Positions 43,315 through 54,385 of a DNA stretch of 64,000 nucleotides are shown here, piece by piece. The position numbers and the translations under genes were made by a program. The stretch comes from Mariniflexile gromovii (lineage in GTDB: Bacteria > Bacteroidota > Bacteroidia > Flavobacteriales > Flavobacteriaceae), in assembly GCF_017814435.1 (NCBI RefSeq), contig NZ_JAGJCB010000015.1:28493-92492 (forward strand). The letters are read 5' to 3'. Every line of letters begins with the position of its first letter. Positions within the stretch are counted from its first letter, which is position 1. The notes below the pieces were generated by a model. That model had not been told where the DNA came from. It saw only the letters and a program-made list of their open reading frames with translations, and did no database searches.

Positions 43315-43956
43315 CTAAACAACCTTTGAGTCAGCTTCCATAACCTTGTAGAGATTCTTAAAAGAATCTAGATACTGTTGTCGGTCTTGAAGTCCATTGG
43401 TACCTCCGTTAATTCTTTTTGTAACCATGTGGATGTCATCGGCATCGGCATATGCATTGATATTACGTTTTTTCCAAAACCAACATGCCGATTTAAGCGC
43501 TACTTCTGGATCAAGTATCAAATCAGGGTTATTGACACAATCGATACCATGGTCGTTGGAAAAACTTCTATAATTATCTTTTCCTGTAAGTTGTATCAAA
43601 CCACGACCACGATATTTCCAACCATCGCCACTTTGTTCGTCTCCATTTCCCATCCTGTTTGCATAAACTCTATTAGCAATTTTTTCTGGCTTACGGGCAT
43701 ACTGTTCTGCTATTTCATTTGTTTTGAAATATTTTCCAAATACACTTCGCAGCCCCTGAACGGAATAATTTAAATTTTCCTCAGAATACTTAAGTCCGCC
43801 ACTTTCGTGCGAAACTTGCGATAGAAAATGTGCCTTACGAAGAGGTGTATCTATTCCGAAATTTGGTAATACAGTGCTTATGTATGGTACATAAGATTGT
43901 GCTTTATCCCAATTCATCCTGGGAATAATTGTTTTCATTTGGTCAGTGGATATCAT
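43315..43956 (-). CDS. glycoside hydrolase family 19 (chitinase/endolysin-like)
   Basis: This 213-aa single-domain GH19 protein has the catalytic Glu51 in LSQVSHESGGL and the second acid near Glu60 (YSEENLNYS), plus the substrate-cleft YRGRGLIQLTGKDNYR and the end block ITKRINGG-like VTKRINGGTNG. It has no signal peptide. This compact type is typical of phage-like endolysins that cleave peptidoglycan and of small bacterial chitinases. No phage genes surround it. It could be a cell-wall lysin released by lysis or another route. Confidence 0.9.
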   Translation of the reverse strand: MISTDQMKTIIPRMNWDKAQSYVPYISTVLPNFGIDTPLRKAHFLSQVSHESGGLKYSEENLNYSVQGLRSVFGKYFKTNEIAEQYARKPEKIANRVYANRMGNGDEQSGDGWKYRGRGLIQLTGKDNYRSFSNDHGIDCVNNPDLILDPEVALKSACWFWKKRNINAYADADDIHMVTKRINGGTNGLQDRQQYLDSFKNLYKVMEADSKVV

Positions 43957-44221
43957 ATGTTTTGTTTTAAAAGGTTTAGTATTGAATACTTAAATATCTT
44001 TTAGCTATCGTGAGAATTTCTAAAAAAAAACACAACCATTTCTTCTTAATAAAAAGAAAAACAAAGTAGGATAAATACACTATTAAAGATATGAAAAAAA
44101 ATCATTCATTTAACGCTCTTGAAGACTGCGTTAGGTTTCATCTAAGTCCAAAATTCCATGTTTGCCATTGGCATAACTTCTTTTTAAGACCTCTCTATTT
44201 TATGATAAAAGAAGAATCACA

Positions 44222-46504
44222 TCAAAAAGGATAGCCAATAGCTAAATTGAATATTAAATTTTCCTTTCTCCAGCTTCCACTACCAAAATTAATATCGTCT
44301 ATAACCCATCGATTTCCTTCTGGCAAATATGGTTTTCTTAAAGGGAAGGCAAAGTCTGTTCTTAACACCAAGAAACTAAAATCGAAGCGTAAACCTAGGC
44401 CCGTTCCAACGGCTAATTCATTTAAAAACTGCCCAGAGAATTTTGCACCAGGTTTTTCGGCACTTTCGTTTAGCAACCATATATTACCCGCATCAACAAA
44501 AAGGGCACCTTTAATAAACTTGTATATATCGGTTCTTAATTCTGTATTCAATTCCAGTTTCAAATCGCCCGATTGGTCCGGCAAAAAGGAATTAGTTACT
44601 TCATTGCCATTAAAAGTACCCGGACCAATAGATCGTGCCCTAAATGCCCTAATACTACTTGTTCCGCCTATAAAAAACTGTTTTATAAAAGGCATTTCAC
44701 TAGAATTGCCGTAAGGGATACCTGCCCCTACAATAATCCTGCTGGCCAATGTTGTTTCCTTACTGAAATTATAATAGTGACGAAAATCCAATTCTAATTT
44801 TGAATATTGACTAAAAGGAACGCCCAATATACTTTTAGGGTTTTCACTATCGTTAGCACCTAATAGTAAGCCTACTGAGTTTCCTGATAAATCTACTTCT
44901 CCCCTAAAATAGATATTGTTTTTTTTATTTTTTAGCATGGTATTCGTATAGGTATAAGAATACGTGGTACCTAAAATAAATTGTTTATCTATTACTTTTT
45001 GTAATGAAGGGTTTTCTGCAATTTGTGATTTGTACAAATCTGAAACATTATTGGAAGATGTATATGCAATATTCAACACATTGAGGCTATGCTCTTTCCG
45101 TTCATTTTCTTTCCATAAATATCCAAACGACCCGTTGAAGGTTTTTAAGGAATATAATTTGGTTCTTAGCTGGTAATCATAACTTAAGGATGCTTTGGTA
45201 TTGGGCACATAGGCACTACCAGAGGTCATGGTAAATGGTGAAATAAACCGAGGCCAAATTAAACTGGCTTCTCCACCAAAACGGTACACATTAAAACCAT
45301 TGTTTTGTCCTGACACCTGGGTTTCTAAACCTGCAAATGCCGATATTTTTAATAGCTCTGCACCCTTAAAAGTATTGCGGTTACTCCAATTTACATTCAA
45401 TTCCGTACCTGAATAATTAGCAGAATTTGTTTTTGCCAACGCTTCTACTTGTATGGACTTTTTAGGTAATGGGGTTAAATAATAATAAGTATCTAAATTG
45501 TTTTTTAAAGAATCATTTTCTTTAAATTCATTTTTTACAAACTTAAAAGTTCCTAAAGTTATTAATCTGTTTAAAGATAAATTGTGGGTGGTTCTGTTAT
45601 AAAAATCGCCTTTATCGAACAACAATGTTTTGTCAAAAATAAAAGGCTTGAATACCGTTTTGTTATCAATTACAGTTAAGTCGTTATATCTAATGGTATC
45701 CATTTTTCTTGTAGACATGGTATCCCTTTTCAAATTAAAACTTGGATAGACATAAATATTATTAATACGATATTGGTTTTTAGCTTTTTGCGGTATGTCT
45801 TTTTTAATTTTAACCAATAAATCTACTTCATGGTTGGCAACCGTGCTATCCACTTGAACTAAAAGATAATCTTCATTAAAATAATAAAAACCACGCTCTT
45901 TTAATTTGGCATCTATTCGTGTTCTTTCATTTTTAATGATGTCCAAATCGTAGGGCTTCCCAATTTTCAACTGACTATTTTCTTTTAATGTATCTATTTC
46001 TTTCGCCAGAAGTATGGAATCACTTGGAAACACAACCGATTTTATTTTATACTGATTGTGTAAAGTCACTTCATAATTAGCCTTAGCCTTTTTCCCCATT
46101 CTTGTAGAATCCGCTTTTGATTCTGCATTGAAAAAACCCTTATTTTCAACATAATTTTGAATTACTTTTTTGTTGTATTCCAAATCAACTTTACTCATTA
46201 AAACAGGAGCTTTACCTAATTTATATTTCACCCAATGTTTAAAACCTTTCTCTTTATTTACGGTATCGTAAATGTTATAAAAAAAGATACTGGGGCGTAT
46301 CCCTAAAAAAGATTTGTTCGGCACGGGGCGAATTAAATCATTCAAGGCCGTTTCTATAGCTTTTCTTGTTTTCTTCGGTTCTTTGCCTTTTTCAATTTTT
46401 AAAGTATGACCTATATACAATAAATCGTCTTCAGGGATTTTACGCGTACCACTACAGCCCAAAAGTAATGCTACGGTAAAAAAGACTGCTATATACTTAT
46501 TCAT
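44222..46504 (-). CDS. tamL: TamL, BamA-like outer-membrane lipoprotein of the TAM system
   Basis: About 760 aa. I use the ATG at 46504 (MNKYIAVFFTVALLLGC), which gives a clean lipoprotein signal with the lipid-accepting Cys at 17; two earlier in-frame ATG codons (46516, 46510) fall in the tamB overlap. POTRA-like repeats occupy about residues 30-330 and an Omp85 16-strand barrel the rest, with LPLRKPY-type and final NLIFNLAIGYPF strand ends. TamL replaces TamA in Bacteroidota and partners TamB for insertion of proteins or transport of lipids between membranes. The start overlaps the end of tamB by a few codons, so the two are translationally coupled. Confidence 0.92.
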   Translation of the reverse strand: MNKYIAVFFTVALLLGCSGTRKIPEDDLLYIGHTLKIEKGKEPKKTRKAIETALNDLIRPVPNKSFLGIRPSIFFYNIYDTVNKEKGFKHWVKYKLGKAPVLMSKVDLEYNKKVIQNYVENKGFFNAESKADSTRMGKKAKANYEVTLHNQYKIKSVVFPSDSILLAKEIDTLKENSQLKIGKPYDLDIIKNERTRIDAKLKERGFYYFNEDYLLVQVDSTVANHEVDLLVKIKKDIPQKAKNQYRINNIYVYPSFNLKRDTMSTRKMDTIRYNDLTVIDNKTVFKPFIFDKTLLFDKGDFYNRTTHNLSLNRLITLGTFKFVKNEFKENDSLKNNLDTYYYLTPLPKKSIQVEALAKTNSANYSGTELNVNWSNRNTFKGAELLKISAFAGLETQVSGQNNGFNVYRFGGEASLIWPRFISPFTMTSGSAYVPNTKASLSYDYQLRTKLYSLKTFNGSFGYLWKENERKEHSLNVLNIAYTSSNNVSDLYKSQIAENPSLQKVIDKQFILGTTYSYTYTNTMLKNKKNNIYFRGEVDLSGNSVGLLLGANDSENPKSILGVPFSQYSKLELDFRHYYNFSKETTLASRIIVGAGIPYGNSSEMPFIKQFFIGGTSSIRAFRARSIGPGTFNGNEVTNSFLPDQSGDLKLELNTELRTDIYKFIKGALFVDAGNIWLLNESAEKPGAKFSGQFLNELAVGTGLGLRFDFSFLVLRTDFAFPLRKPYLPEGNRWVIDDINFGSGSWRKENLIFNLAIGYPF

Positions 46505-49500
46505 TTTCATTTTCATTCTTGTTCCTATTTTGTCTGTTGCCTTTGCGCTTTGAGTGAAACAGCTCTCTAAACTTATCGTAATTCATAGTGATTATAAAAG
46601 CGACTCCAGTTTCAATAACCTGACCTTGTAAAGCCACTTGATAGTTATTTTTTCTGTAGGCTCTTATTTTGTATCGACCATCTTTTGTAAGCAAATAATC
46701 GGCAGTCACATCGCCTGCTATGTTGGTGGCTTGTTCGTTTTCTTGCCCCTCGCCTTCAAGACCAAAACTACTGCCTACGGTTACTTTTAATCGGTCGTCC
46801 AATAATTGTTTAGAAAGTGCCACATTTAAATCTGTTCTTTCTTGCTTTTCACCCGATGAATAATCTTCCGTGGCTTCCAAATCAAAATCCAACTCAAAGC
46901 CTTTTATTAAATCGCCTGCTAAATTGTTAAGCTGTTGCGACAAAATTTTGCTCACACTTTGTTTTGCCAAAAAAGTCCCGCTGGTGCCACCAGCTTCACT
47001 TTGAAAAGGATTTTCACCTATAAAACGATTTAATAATAAAAGTGCAAATACTTGTTTGTTTAAGGCATCTTCATCGGTTCTAATCTGTTCTAATTTGGCT
47101 TGCGTAGTGTTTATTACTTCCGTAGAAACGTTATTATTTCCGTCAGGCAAAATAATATCAAAAGTGATTTCGGGCTGCAACAACTCGCCTTTCATTATCA
47201 AGTTGGTTTCAAAAGGAATTTTTTGTTTATACGTATTTCGGGTTTCGGTAGTTATGCCAACTAACTGGTCATCCACCAAATCCAATGGTGAAGCTTCCAC
47301 TTTATAAACAGCTGTTATACTGATGTTTGCCGTAGTAGGTTCTCCCGTCCATAGAATATAACTTTCGGGTTGAATTTCAAATTTTCTTTTTATTAAATTG
47401 AAATTCATTTCATAGGCACCACCTGTAAACTCATATTTTCCGGTCAACGTTGTTTTACCTGAAGGATCGATGCCTCCTGTTAATTCTGCTTCCCCCTGAA
47501 GTTTTAAATAATCGCCATTGGCTTCATCAATAATAATGGAAATTTCGGCTTTTTTATCGACCTCAATATTTACAGATGCATTGATGCCCTTTACTTCGGT
47601 TTGTGTAATCTGTTTCGTTGGATCTTCAACAGTTATCAACACAGGTTGATCTTGGTCTATAAACTCCACAATACCTTCCCTATCTGCGATGGATGGATCG
47701 CTTTGCGGTAACACAATGGTTAATCTTGTAGCGTCATTAATTTTAACAGTTCCATCAATAATAGGACTGTCTAAAGTGCCTTTTATACCCAAATTATTAT
47801 CTAGATACAATTCGCCGTAAAACAAATCATTGTCTTTGGATGTTGAATTTACCGCCCTAAAATTATTCGCAATAACATTTAAATTGAATCCTAAATTGGT
47901 ATAATCTTTACTATCAATGGTTCCGTTTATTTTTAAAGGATTTCCATTTTCATCCTGTAATTTAAAATCTTCAAAAACTATTTTATCGGTATTGAAAACA
48001 ATCTTATCATTAATCAGATTAAATTTTGAATTTAATGGAACCACTAAAAAACCTACGTCATTAAATTTGATATTACCCTCTATATTTGGGTTTGAAGCTT
48101 TCCCTGTGACGTTTAATTTCCCATTTATAAATCCTTCGCTTTCCTTTAGATTATTGAAAGTGAACGCTTGCAAAGATGCCATTTGTAGTTTTTGAATGTC
48201 TACATTCAAATCTAAGCTTTCTGCACTTACACTGTAGTTTCCGTTAATATTCAAATCGTTATTCAAACCGGACAACGTAACGTTCGCGTTATATAAATTA
48301 CTGGTTTTATTATTAACCTTTAGGTTCGTATTTCCAATCGTATCGTTTTTCATTCTCAGATTTTCAATATCTAAATCGGCAACAAACAATAAATTGGAGC
48401 TTATGTCTTTTAAGGTCGCTTCCCCATTAATAGTACCACCCACTTCAAAATTGGAAATGGCAATACTAGTTAAAGATTCCAACTTAAAATTTTCGAAATT
48501 GACGTTAATAGGGGCATTTGAAACATTGTTTTCTGATTGAATAGAAAATGATTGTTGATTATTTTCAATCTTAAAATTTGAAACCAACAAATCGCCTTTC
48601 TCCACTTTTATATAATTAGCAGCATCAATTTTCCAATCTTCATAATTTAAAAGTAATTTTTCGGGATTCAAACGGAGGATGGAAGCTTCTAAACTATCTT
48701 TAAAAACTCCCGAAATAACATACCTTTCTGTGTTTTTTACATCTTTAATATTCAATTCATAGTCTACCGTGTTGTCTTCCAATTTTCCAACAATACTAGT
48801 TTTCGGAATTTCAAATTGAGTGTTCTTAATGGTGCCAAAAGACACATCGTACATTAAAGCATTATCTTGGGTATGGACTTTTAAAACACCATTAGAGATT
48901 TCATTATTGGCATAATTTAATCTAGGAATGGAGGCGTTAACAATAATGGAATCATTAACGGCATTGTAAGATCCATTTAATGTGATTTCCGATAACTCTG
49001 TAAATTCAGAAATTATTTTTTTTGTGATTTGATTGTCTTTGATGATGAATTCAAAATCCAAATTCTGATCTTCTTCATTCCTTCTATATTCTTTGTTCAA
49101 TTGATAATATCTCGAAATAGAGTTTGTCAACTGATCGGCTATAGTTGATAACTTATAATCCCCTGTAATCAAACCATTTGCAAATTGCGATTTTAAAATA
49201 ATGGAATCCTTTTCAATACTAGATTTGGCTATAATACTTATAGTATCCAACGGGAATTGTTCCTTTTCTAAAGCAATTAAAAAATTATTGGCATTTAAGG
49301 TGCCGTTCAAATTATCGGGGTTTAAATCGTCAAAATTAGCAGTAATATTTCCTTTCATTTTTAAGGGATCCGCATGCAGATTGAGTTTATTTAAATCAAC
49401 CAATTCCATATTTAATTTTAAATCTAGAGTCGGTTTTTCTGGGTTTGATGAACCTTCAGCATCTAATATGAAATTTAAATTGGGGTCTGTAGAACTGGCA

Positions 49501-51473
49501 TTCGCTGTATAAACCCCTTTATCAATATTTCCGTTAAGGGTGATGTTTTTGTAATCGTAATTGTTGAATTTAGCTGTTACCATTTTTGAGTTTAATTTGG
49601 CCGTAGCCGTTGCAGGATCTAAACTTCTACCGTTTATACTTGCGTTTGCTGTTACTTTTCCTAATTGATTGTTTTTAAGAAATTTGCCTAAATCGAAATT
49701 TTCAACACGGGCATCAGCAATATATGTTTCATCATTTTTTCTTGATTGATCAAAAGTTGCTTCTACAATGGCATTACCGAGTGAACTTTTTAAATTCAAA
49801 TTCGTTTTAAAAGCATGGAGGCCTCCTTTAAAATTCCCTTTTACACTTATTTTTTCAGGTAATTGAATACTGTTCGGAATGGTGTTTTTAGGAGTAAAAG
49901 CATAAATATCTTTTGAAGAACTTTCAAAATTTTTAATATCAAGATTAAAAATGGTTTTTTCAATATTTGGTAAGCCGGTAATCGTTCCGTTAACATCCAC
50001 TTGTGTACTTCCAATTCCGCTGGCGTTAAACGTATTGATTTCTAAATTATCGACCCTTCCTTTTACAACAGCATTGAAGTTTACAATAGCTTTTGGGTTG
50101 TTTTTAAAAATGTTGTTAGAATTTAATTGAGGTATTAATAATAAAACATCTTTAAAACCCAATTTACTATCCATTAAGGTCCCATCAACTTCCAAATTTT
50201 CCGGATTTTCACTAATAGATTCTATGGAAGGATATGTTACCACGACACTATTTTGCAAGGTGGTTTGAGGTGTTTTTAAATATAACTTTTTTAGTGATGC
50301 ACCTTTAGAATTATAATTAAAAGCCGTTTTTAAAGCGTCTAATTGAAAACCACTTTTTTCTTTAAAAGATAAGGTTTCAATGTCGCCACTATAAGCATCA
50401 GTATCAATAGCTACGGAATTGCCATTAAAGTTAAGATTGGTTAATTCTAAATGGTTAAAATCGATTCCTTGTGAAGTTTTAGCAGTATTATTATTATCAA
50501 AAGCGACATTAAAATCGGTTATGGAAATGGTATTAACATCAATTTTCCATGACGCATTTGAAGTATTTTCTGCGGTTGATTCTGTAATTTTATTTGAGGC
50601 TGTTAAAGTAAATTGCCCATTTGTATTGTTTAATTCTATGGAATTGATGGCAATAATCTGCTTTTCTAAATCGATGTTTTTAACTTGGGTATTCAGCTTT
50701 TCAAACTGAATTTTAGTATCAATATTTGTAATAGCATCTTTGTATGAAATATTAATATTCTCTAAGTTAATATCTTTTAAATTCAACTTAATAATGCTTG
50801 TTTCAGCTCCCTCTTCAATCTTTTTAGTAGCTTTTTTTGTTGCCTCTACAAGATCTTGATTCAAAACCAGATTGAACCCTATTAAATTAATTTTTGGAAC
50901 ATCAAAAGAAAGATCATTTAAATTAAACTTATCAATTTTTGTATCAAAATGGTTGATAAAAACGTCTATATCATTTTTAGAAACAGCATCTTTATAAGTG
51001 AATTTTATTTCATCTAAATTGATTTTTTTAATTGAAATTGCTGTAGTATCATTTGATTTAGGCTCATTCGTTTCAAAAGCCTTAATGATATAATCAAAAT
51101 TAAAAACGGAGTCTTTATTGACACTTATGTTCGCTGTTATTTCTTCTAAGTCAATAGAATTGATTTCAACTTTATTACTAAGCAACTTAAACAAACTGAT
51201 ATCAATTTTTAATGTTTTCCCTGCTAATAAAGTGTCGGCAGCTTGGTCTTCAAAATAAAAATCATGTAGAATCACTTTTTTGGGCAAACCTATTTCGATT
51301 GATCCCACTTCTACCTTTGTTTTTATTTTTTCTTCTAAAAAAACAACGGCTTTATCTTTTACAAAATTTTGTACAAAAGGAATTTGCAATGCAAGTACAA
51401 GCAATAAAAAAAGCGCTACAATTATTAACAGGCCTTTAAAAAAAAATTTAACGACTTTTTTGAATATAACCAT
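46497..51473 (-). CDS. tamB: TamB-like translocation and assembly module protein
   Basis: This 1658-aa protein has an N-terminal membrane anchor (about 5-33), a very long stretch of repeated beta-strand segments typical of AsmA/TamB bridges (taco-like beta structure), and the C-terminal TamB domain (DUF490; about 1250-1640, with ITGGIDPSGKTTLTGKYEF and AFALLLLNRF-like QVFALLLLNRFIGENPF). It spans the periplasm and works with TamL. The full length is retained, without frameshift. The C-terminal tail is N/E-rich (RNKNENENE) because the last codons overlap the tamL start. Confidence 0.95.
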   Translation of the reverse strand: MVIFKKVVKFFFKGLLIIVALFLLLVLALQIPFVQNFVKDKAVVFLEEKIKTKVEVGSIEIGLPKKVILHDFYFEDQAADTLLAGKTLKIDISLFKLLSNKVEINSIDLEEITANISVNKDSVFNFDYIIKAFETNEPKSNDTTAISIKKINLDEIKFTYKDAVSKNDIDVFINHFDTKIDKFNLNDLSFDVPKINLIGFNLVLNQDLVEATKKATKKIEEGAETSIIKLNLKDINLENINISYKDAITNIDTKIQFEKLNTQVKNIDLEKQIIAINSIELNNTNGQFTLTASNKITESTAENTSNASWKIDVNTISITDFNVAFDNNNTAKTSQGIDFNHLELTNLNFNGNSVAIDTDAYSGDIETLSFKEKSGFQLDALKTAFNYNSKGASLKKLYLKTPQTTLQNSVVVTYPSIESISENPENLEVDGTLMDSKLGFKDVLLLIPQLNSNNIFKNNPKAIVNFNAVVKGRVDNLEINTFNASGIGSTQVDVNGTITGLPNIEKTIFNLDIKNFESSSKDIYAFTPKNTIPNSIQLPEKISVKGNFKGGLHAFKTNLNLKSSLGNAIVEATFDQSRKNDETYIADARVENFDLGKFLKNNQLGKVTANASINGRSLDPATATAKLNSKMVTAKFNNYDYKNITLNGNIDKGVYTANASSTDPNLNFILDAEGSSNPEKPTLDLKLNMELVDLNKLNLHADPLKMKGNITANFDDLNPDNLNGTLNANNFLIALEKEQFPLDTISIIAKSSIEKDSIILKSQFANGLITGDYKLSTIADQLTNSISRYYQLNKEYRRNEEDQNLDFEFIIKDNQITKKIISEFTELSEITLNGSYNAVNDSIIVNASIPRLNYANNEISNGVLKVHTQDNALMYDVSFGTIKNTQFEIPKTSIVGKLEDNTVDYELNIKDVKNTERYVISGVFKDSLEASILRLNPEKLLLNYEDWKIDAANYIKVEKGDLLVSNFKIENNQQSFSIQSENNVSNAPINVNFENFKLESLTSIAISNFEVGGTINGEATLKDISSNLLFVADLDIENLRMKNDTIGNTNLKVNNKTSNLYNANVTLSGLNNDLNINGNYSVSAESLDLNVDIQKLQMASLQAFTFNNLKESEGFINGKLNVTGKASNPNIEGNIKFNDVGFLVVPLNSKFNLINDKIVFNTDKIVFEDFKLQDENGNPLKINGTIDSKDYTNLGFNLNVIANNFRAVNSTSKDNDLFYGELYLDNNLGIKGTLDSPIIDGTVKINDATRLTIVLPQSDPSIADREGIVEFIDQDQPVLITVEDPTKQITQTEVKGINASVNIEVDKKAEISIIIDEANGDYLKLQGEAELTGGIDPSGKTTLTGKYEFTGGAYEMNFNLIKRKFEIQPESYILWTGEPTTANISITAVYKVEASPLDLVDDQLVGITTETRNTYKQKIPFETNLIMKGELLQPEITFDIILPDGNNNVSTEVINTTQAKLEQIRTDEDALNKQVFALLLLNRFIGENPFQSEAGGTSGTFLAKQSVSKILSQQLNNLAGDLIKGFELDFDLEATEDYSSGEKQERTDLNVALSKQLLDDRLKVTVGSSFGLEGEGQENEQATNIAGDVTADYLLTKDGRYKIRAYRKNNYQVALQGQVIETGVAFIITMNYDKFRELFHSKRKGNRQNRNKNENENE

Positions 51474-51670
51474 CTAAACTAAAATGTTCTTATATAAAAA
51501 TACTAATTGATTTTCTACAATTTGTACTTATGGAGATTTTATGTGAAGATATTGTTATGTAATTTAAATATGTTACATAATTAAATGAAATTATTTTAAA
51601 ATTTCAATAGTTAATTTTTGAAGGTAAATAATAATCGTAGTTCTTTTTACATCGAAGGTTAATTTAATAA

Positions 51671-51703
51671 TAAAGCTGATAAATATGGTATCTATCAGCT
51701 TTA
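51671..51703. terminator. hairpin between the TonB receptor and tamB
   Basis: TAAAGCTGATA at 51671-51681 and TATCAGCTTTA at 51693-51703 form an 11-bp perfect stem with an 11-nt loop. It is placed to end the minus-strand TonB-receptor transcript. Confidence 0.65.
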
Positions 51704-51724
51704 ATATCATCTCTATGTCAGGTC

Positions 51725-51760
51725 GAGCGCAGTCGAGACCTCATTTTGAAGTTGTTAAGT
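51725..51760 (+). repeat. dispersed 36-nt intergenic repeat, copy 2
   Basis: Matches 20080-20115 at 32 of 36 positions and starts GAGCGCAGTCGAGACCT. It is followed by CTCGATTCGC..GCGAGAT, a small hairpin. It lies in the roughly 400-bp gap between tamB and the TonB-receptor gene, which holds no other feature apart from the hairpin at 51671-51703. Confidence 0.75.
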
Positions 51761-51877
51761 GTAATAACTTCTCGATTCGCTTTGCGAGATACCTTCAACC
51801 AAAACACGTTTTGTTTTCGGCAATGCTCGAGGAGACAGTGATTTATGGTTGATTACGGAAAATCCGTTTCCTATTAA

Positions 51878-54385
51878 TTAAAACTCACGTTTACCAAATT
51901 CACTTTCAATAAACTTCGATTTGTTTTTAACCTTGTTGAAAGTGTAAGTTAAATTTAAAGTAACCATATCAACTTCATACACATAATTAGTATAGGTATA
52001 AAATTCACCAGGTCTTGAAGTAGCGATGCTTTGTTCGTTACTGTTCAACAATCCCATATCAATATTTTGCCACTGTAAGGTTGCCGTTAAATGGCTATCT
52101 AAAAATGACTTTTTCAAGGTTAAGTTTGGTGCATAAAACCTAGAATCTTCACCTTGAGCCGTATTGGTTTTAGATAAATAATTGAAGGTAAATTGTGCCG
52201 TGGCATTCTTCCAAAAAGAATAGGTAGAGTTAACGTTGAAGGAGTATATCGTGTTACTACTATTTACATCATAATTTCTAGTTATACCATCTCGATGTCT
52301 AAAAATAAACTCGCCATCAATAGCATAGTTATATATATTGGCCCCTATAAAATTGCTCCAATTCTTGGTTGCCTTAAACTGCGTACCCAGTTCTAAACCA
52401 ATAGCTTTACTTTTTCCAACATTGGAATACACTCGGTTTAAAATACTATCTATTACTATCCCATTACTTTCATAAGCCAAGGTATTCACGCGGTTTATGG
52501 CATTATCTACATGTCTGTAATAAGCGGTAGCGTACATGGAATTTTTTGAATCGAATTCTTTGGTAATGCCCAACTCAACCAAATCTATAAATTCTGGTAA
52601 TAGACGGTTATCACCTTGTTCAAAAACCTCTGAGTGTTCGCGTTCAGCAAAACTATTCATTTTAAAAGTGGTGGTACGTTCTACTCTTTTACTGTAAGCC
52701 GCCTTAATTTTGGTGGCATCATTAACTGTGTATTGTAACGACGCTGACGGGAATAATTTTACAAAGTCATACTTGTATTCATTCGCAGAAGCTTCACTTA
52801 CTAAAGCTTCGGTATAGGTTCTATCCATAGATTCCAAACGCATACCCGCGGCATAATCCCATTTATTTTTGTTGCCTGTTAATTGGGTATATGCAGAATG
52901 AATGGTTCTTTTTAATTCAATATTACTTGAAAATTCGGGTACAACAATACCATCTCGTTCGTAAACAAACTCCCCTTCATGATCCAAATTTCTAAATTGA
53001 TAGCCCGTTTCAATAGTACCAAATGAAAACGGTTTCAATTTGTAATCTAAATTATAACGCACACCATGTAACGGATTATCATTGGTGTTATATTCTTGTT
53101 GATAAATTTCGTTATATGCCGGTGTATCCACATTATCATTGTAAGTTGGACCACCTAAAAAGGTATATTCATACAAAATTGACGTTGACAGTTTGGACTT
53201 ATCATTAAAGGTATGTCCATAATCAAAACTACCCAAAACGAAATCGCCTTTACGAGTTCTTAAGTTATGGTTGTAATATGAAAACGTATATAGTCTGTTA
53301 CTGCTTTCAATAGGTGAAACCGCATGGTTATCATAATAGGTAATATCTGCTAACCTATCCACAGTATGTTTTCCTGCGAAGAAACCTAAAGAGAATTCAT
53401 CGTTTTCATTGGGTGTAAAATCCACTGTAAAACGTCCGTTATAATTGATATCATCGAAACTACGTTCTCCGTCAGATGGCAAAAAGGTTTGTTTATTTTC
53501 CGCTTCATTGATGATAAACAACTCACCTTCCCTTCTACCCGTTTTATCGTTGCGTTGGTAACTGGTTCCAAAGGATAGGTTCCATTTGTCTGTTTTTGTG
53601 TTAATGGTAGCATCGGCACCATAACGTTGAGCCGCCACTTGCGTATCATAAGGTTCTATGGAAGGGAAACCCCCACGTACACTTACCTGAACAAAAGTGC
53701 CGTTTGCAGCACCTTTTTTGGTAATGATATTAAGAATACCACCTTTACCTTCCGGATCGTATTTAGCAGATGGTGCCGTAATAATTTCAACTTTTTCAAG
53801 AGCATTTGCTGGCAATTGTGCTAAAATGGCATTGGCATCACCTTGTGTTGGTTTACCGTTAATTAAAACCGTAAAACCTTTACTACCTCTCACACTAATA
53901 TCGCCTAAACCATCTACAGTAACTGATGGCAGGTTTTTAATAACATCGGTGGCATTGCCCCCTTGACTACTTTGAAAACTTTTTGAATCGAATACCTGTC
54001 TGTCAATTTTATTGATAACGGTAGAACGTTCTGCATTAATTTCAACCTCGTTCAGTTGATTTCCCAATACCAAATTAATGGTACCTAAATCTATTTTTCT
54101 GTTACCTTTTGCGACTTCAATATTCCGAATGGTTTTTGTGGTATAGCCTACAAATGAAGCCTCTAAATAATAACTACCGTTTTTGATATTATCTATAACA
54201 AATACACCATCTATGTTGGTAATTACACCTGCTACAAGTGTTTTATCTACTTGATTATAAAGCGCTGCGGTGGCGTATTCCAATGGGTAATTATCGGTGG
54301 TATCTTGAATTCTTCCTGTAATTTGGCTTGTTGCTAATTGTACTATAAATAAAAGAAGGATGGTTAGTACTTTATTCAACTTCAT
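51878..54385 (-). CDS. TonB-dependent receptor with carboxypeptidase-regulatory-like domain
   Basis: This 835-aa outer-membrane protein has a signal peptide (1-20), a CarboxypepD_reg-like beta domain (about 22-105), a plug domain (about 120-220, with GFTVLINGKPTQGDANAIL and APSAKYDPEGKGGILNI) and a 22-strand barrel to the C-terminus. It belongs to the outer-membrane beta-barrel family (OMP_b-brl_3) and not to the SusC family, and no SusD neighbour is present. It may take up peptides, metals or siderophores; the substrate cannot be inferred from context. Confidence 0.93.
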   Translation of the reverse strand: MKLNKVLTILLLFIVQLATSQITGRIQDTTDNYPLEYATAALYNQVDKTLVAGVITNIDGVFVIDNIKNGSYYLEASFVGYTTKTIRNIEVAKGNRKIDLGTINLVLGNQLNEVEINAERSTVINKIDRQVFDSKSFQSSQGGNATDVIKNLPSVTVDGLGDISVRGSKGFTVLINGKPTQGDANAILAQLPANALEKVEIITAPSAKYDPEGKGGILNIITKKGAANGTFVQVSVRGGFPSIEPYDTQVAAQRYGADATINTKTDKWNLSFGTSYQRNDKTGRREGELFIINEAENKQTFLPSDGERSFDDINYNGRFTVDFTPNENDEFSLGFFAGKHTVDRLADITYYDNHAVSPIESSNRLYTFSYYNHNLRTRKGDFVLGSFDYGHTFNDKSKLSTSILYEYTFLGGPTYNDNVDTPAYNEIYQQEYNTNDNPLHGVRYNLDYKLKPFSFGTIETGYQFRNLDHEGEFVYERDGIVVPEFSSNIELKRTIHSAYTQLTGNKNKWDYAAGMRLESMDRTYTEALVSEASANEYKYDFVKLFPSASLQYTVNDATKIKAAYSKRVERTTTFKMNSFAEREHSEVFEQGDNRLLPEFIDLVELGITKEFDSKNSMYATAYYRHVDNAINRVNTLAYESNGIVIDSILNRVYSNVGKSKAIGLELGTQFKATKNWSNFIGANIYNYAIDGEFIFRHRDGITRNYDVNSSNTIYSFNVNSTYSFWKNATAQFTFNYLSKTNTAQGEDSRFYAPNLTLKKSFLDSHLTATLQWQNIDMGLLNSNEQSIATSRPGEFYTYTNYVYEVDMVTLNLTYTFNKVKNKSKFIESEFGKREF

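Noticed and set aside
43315..43956. Prophage, suggested by the endolysin-like GH19 gene
   Set aside because: No structural, packaging or integrase gene lies nearby; the neighbours are envelope genes.
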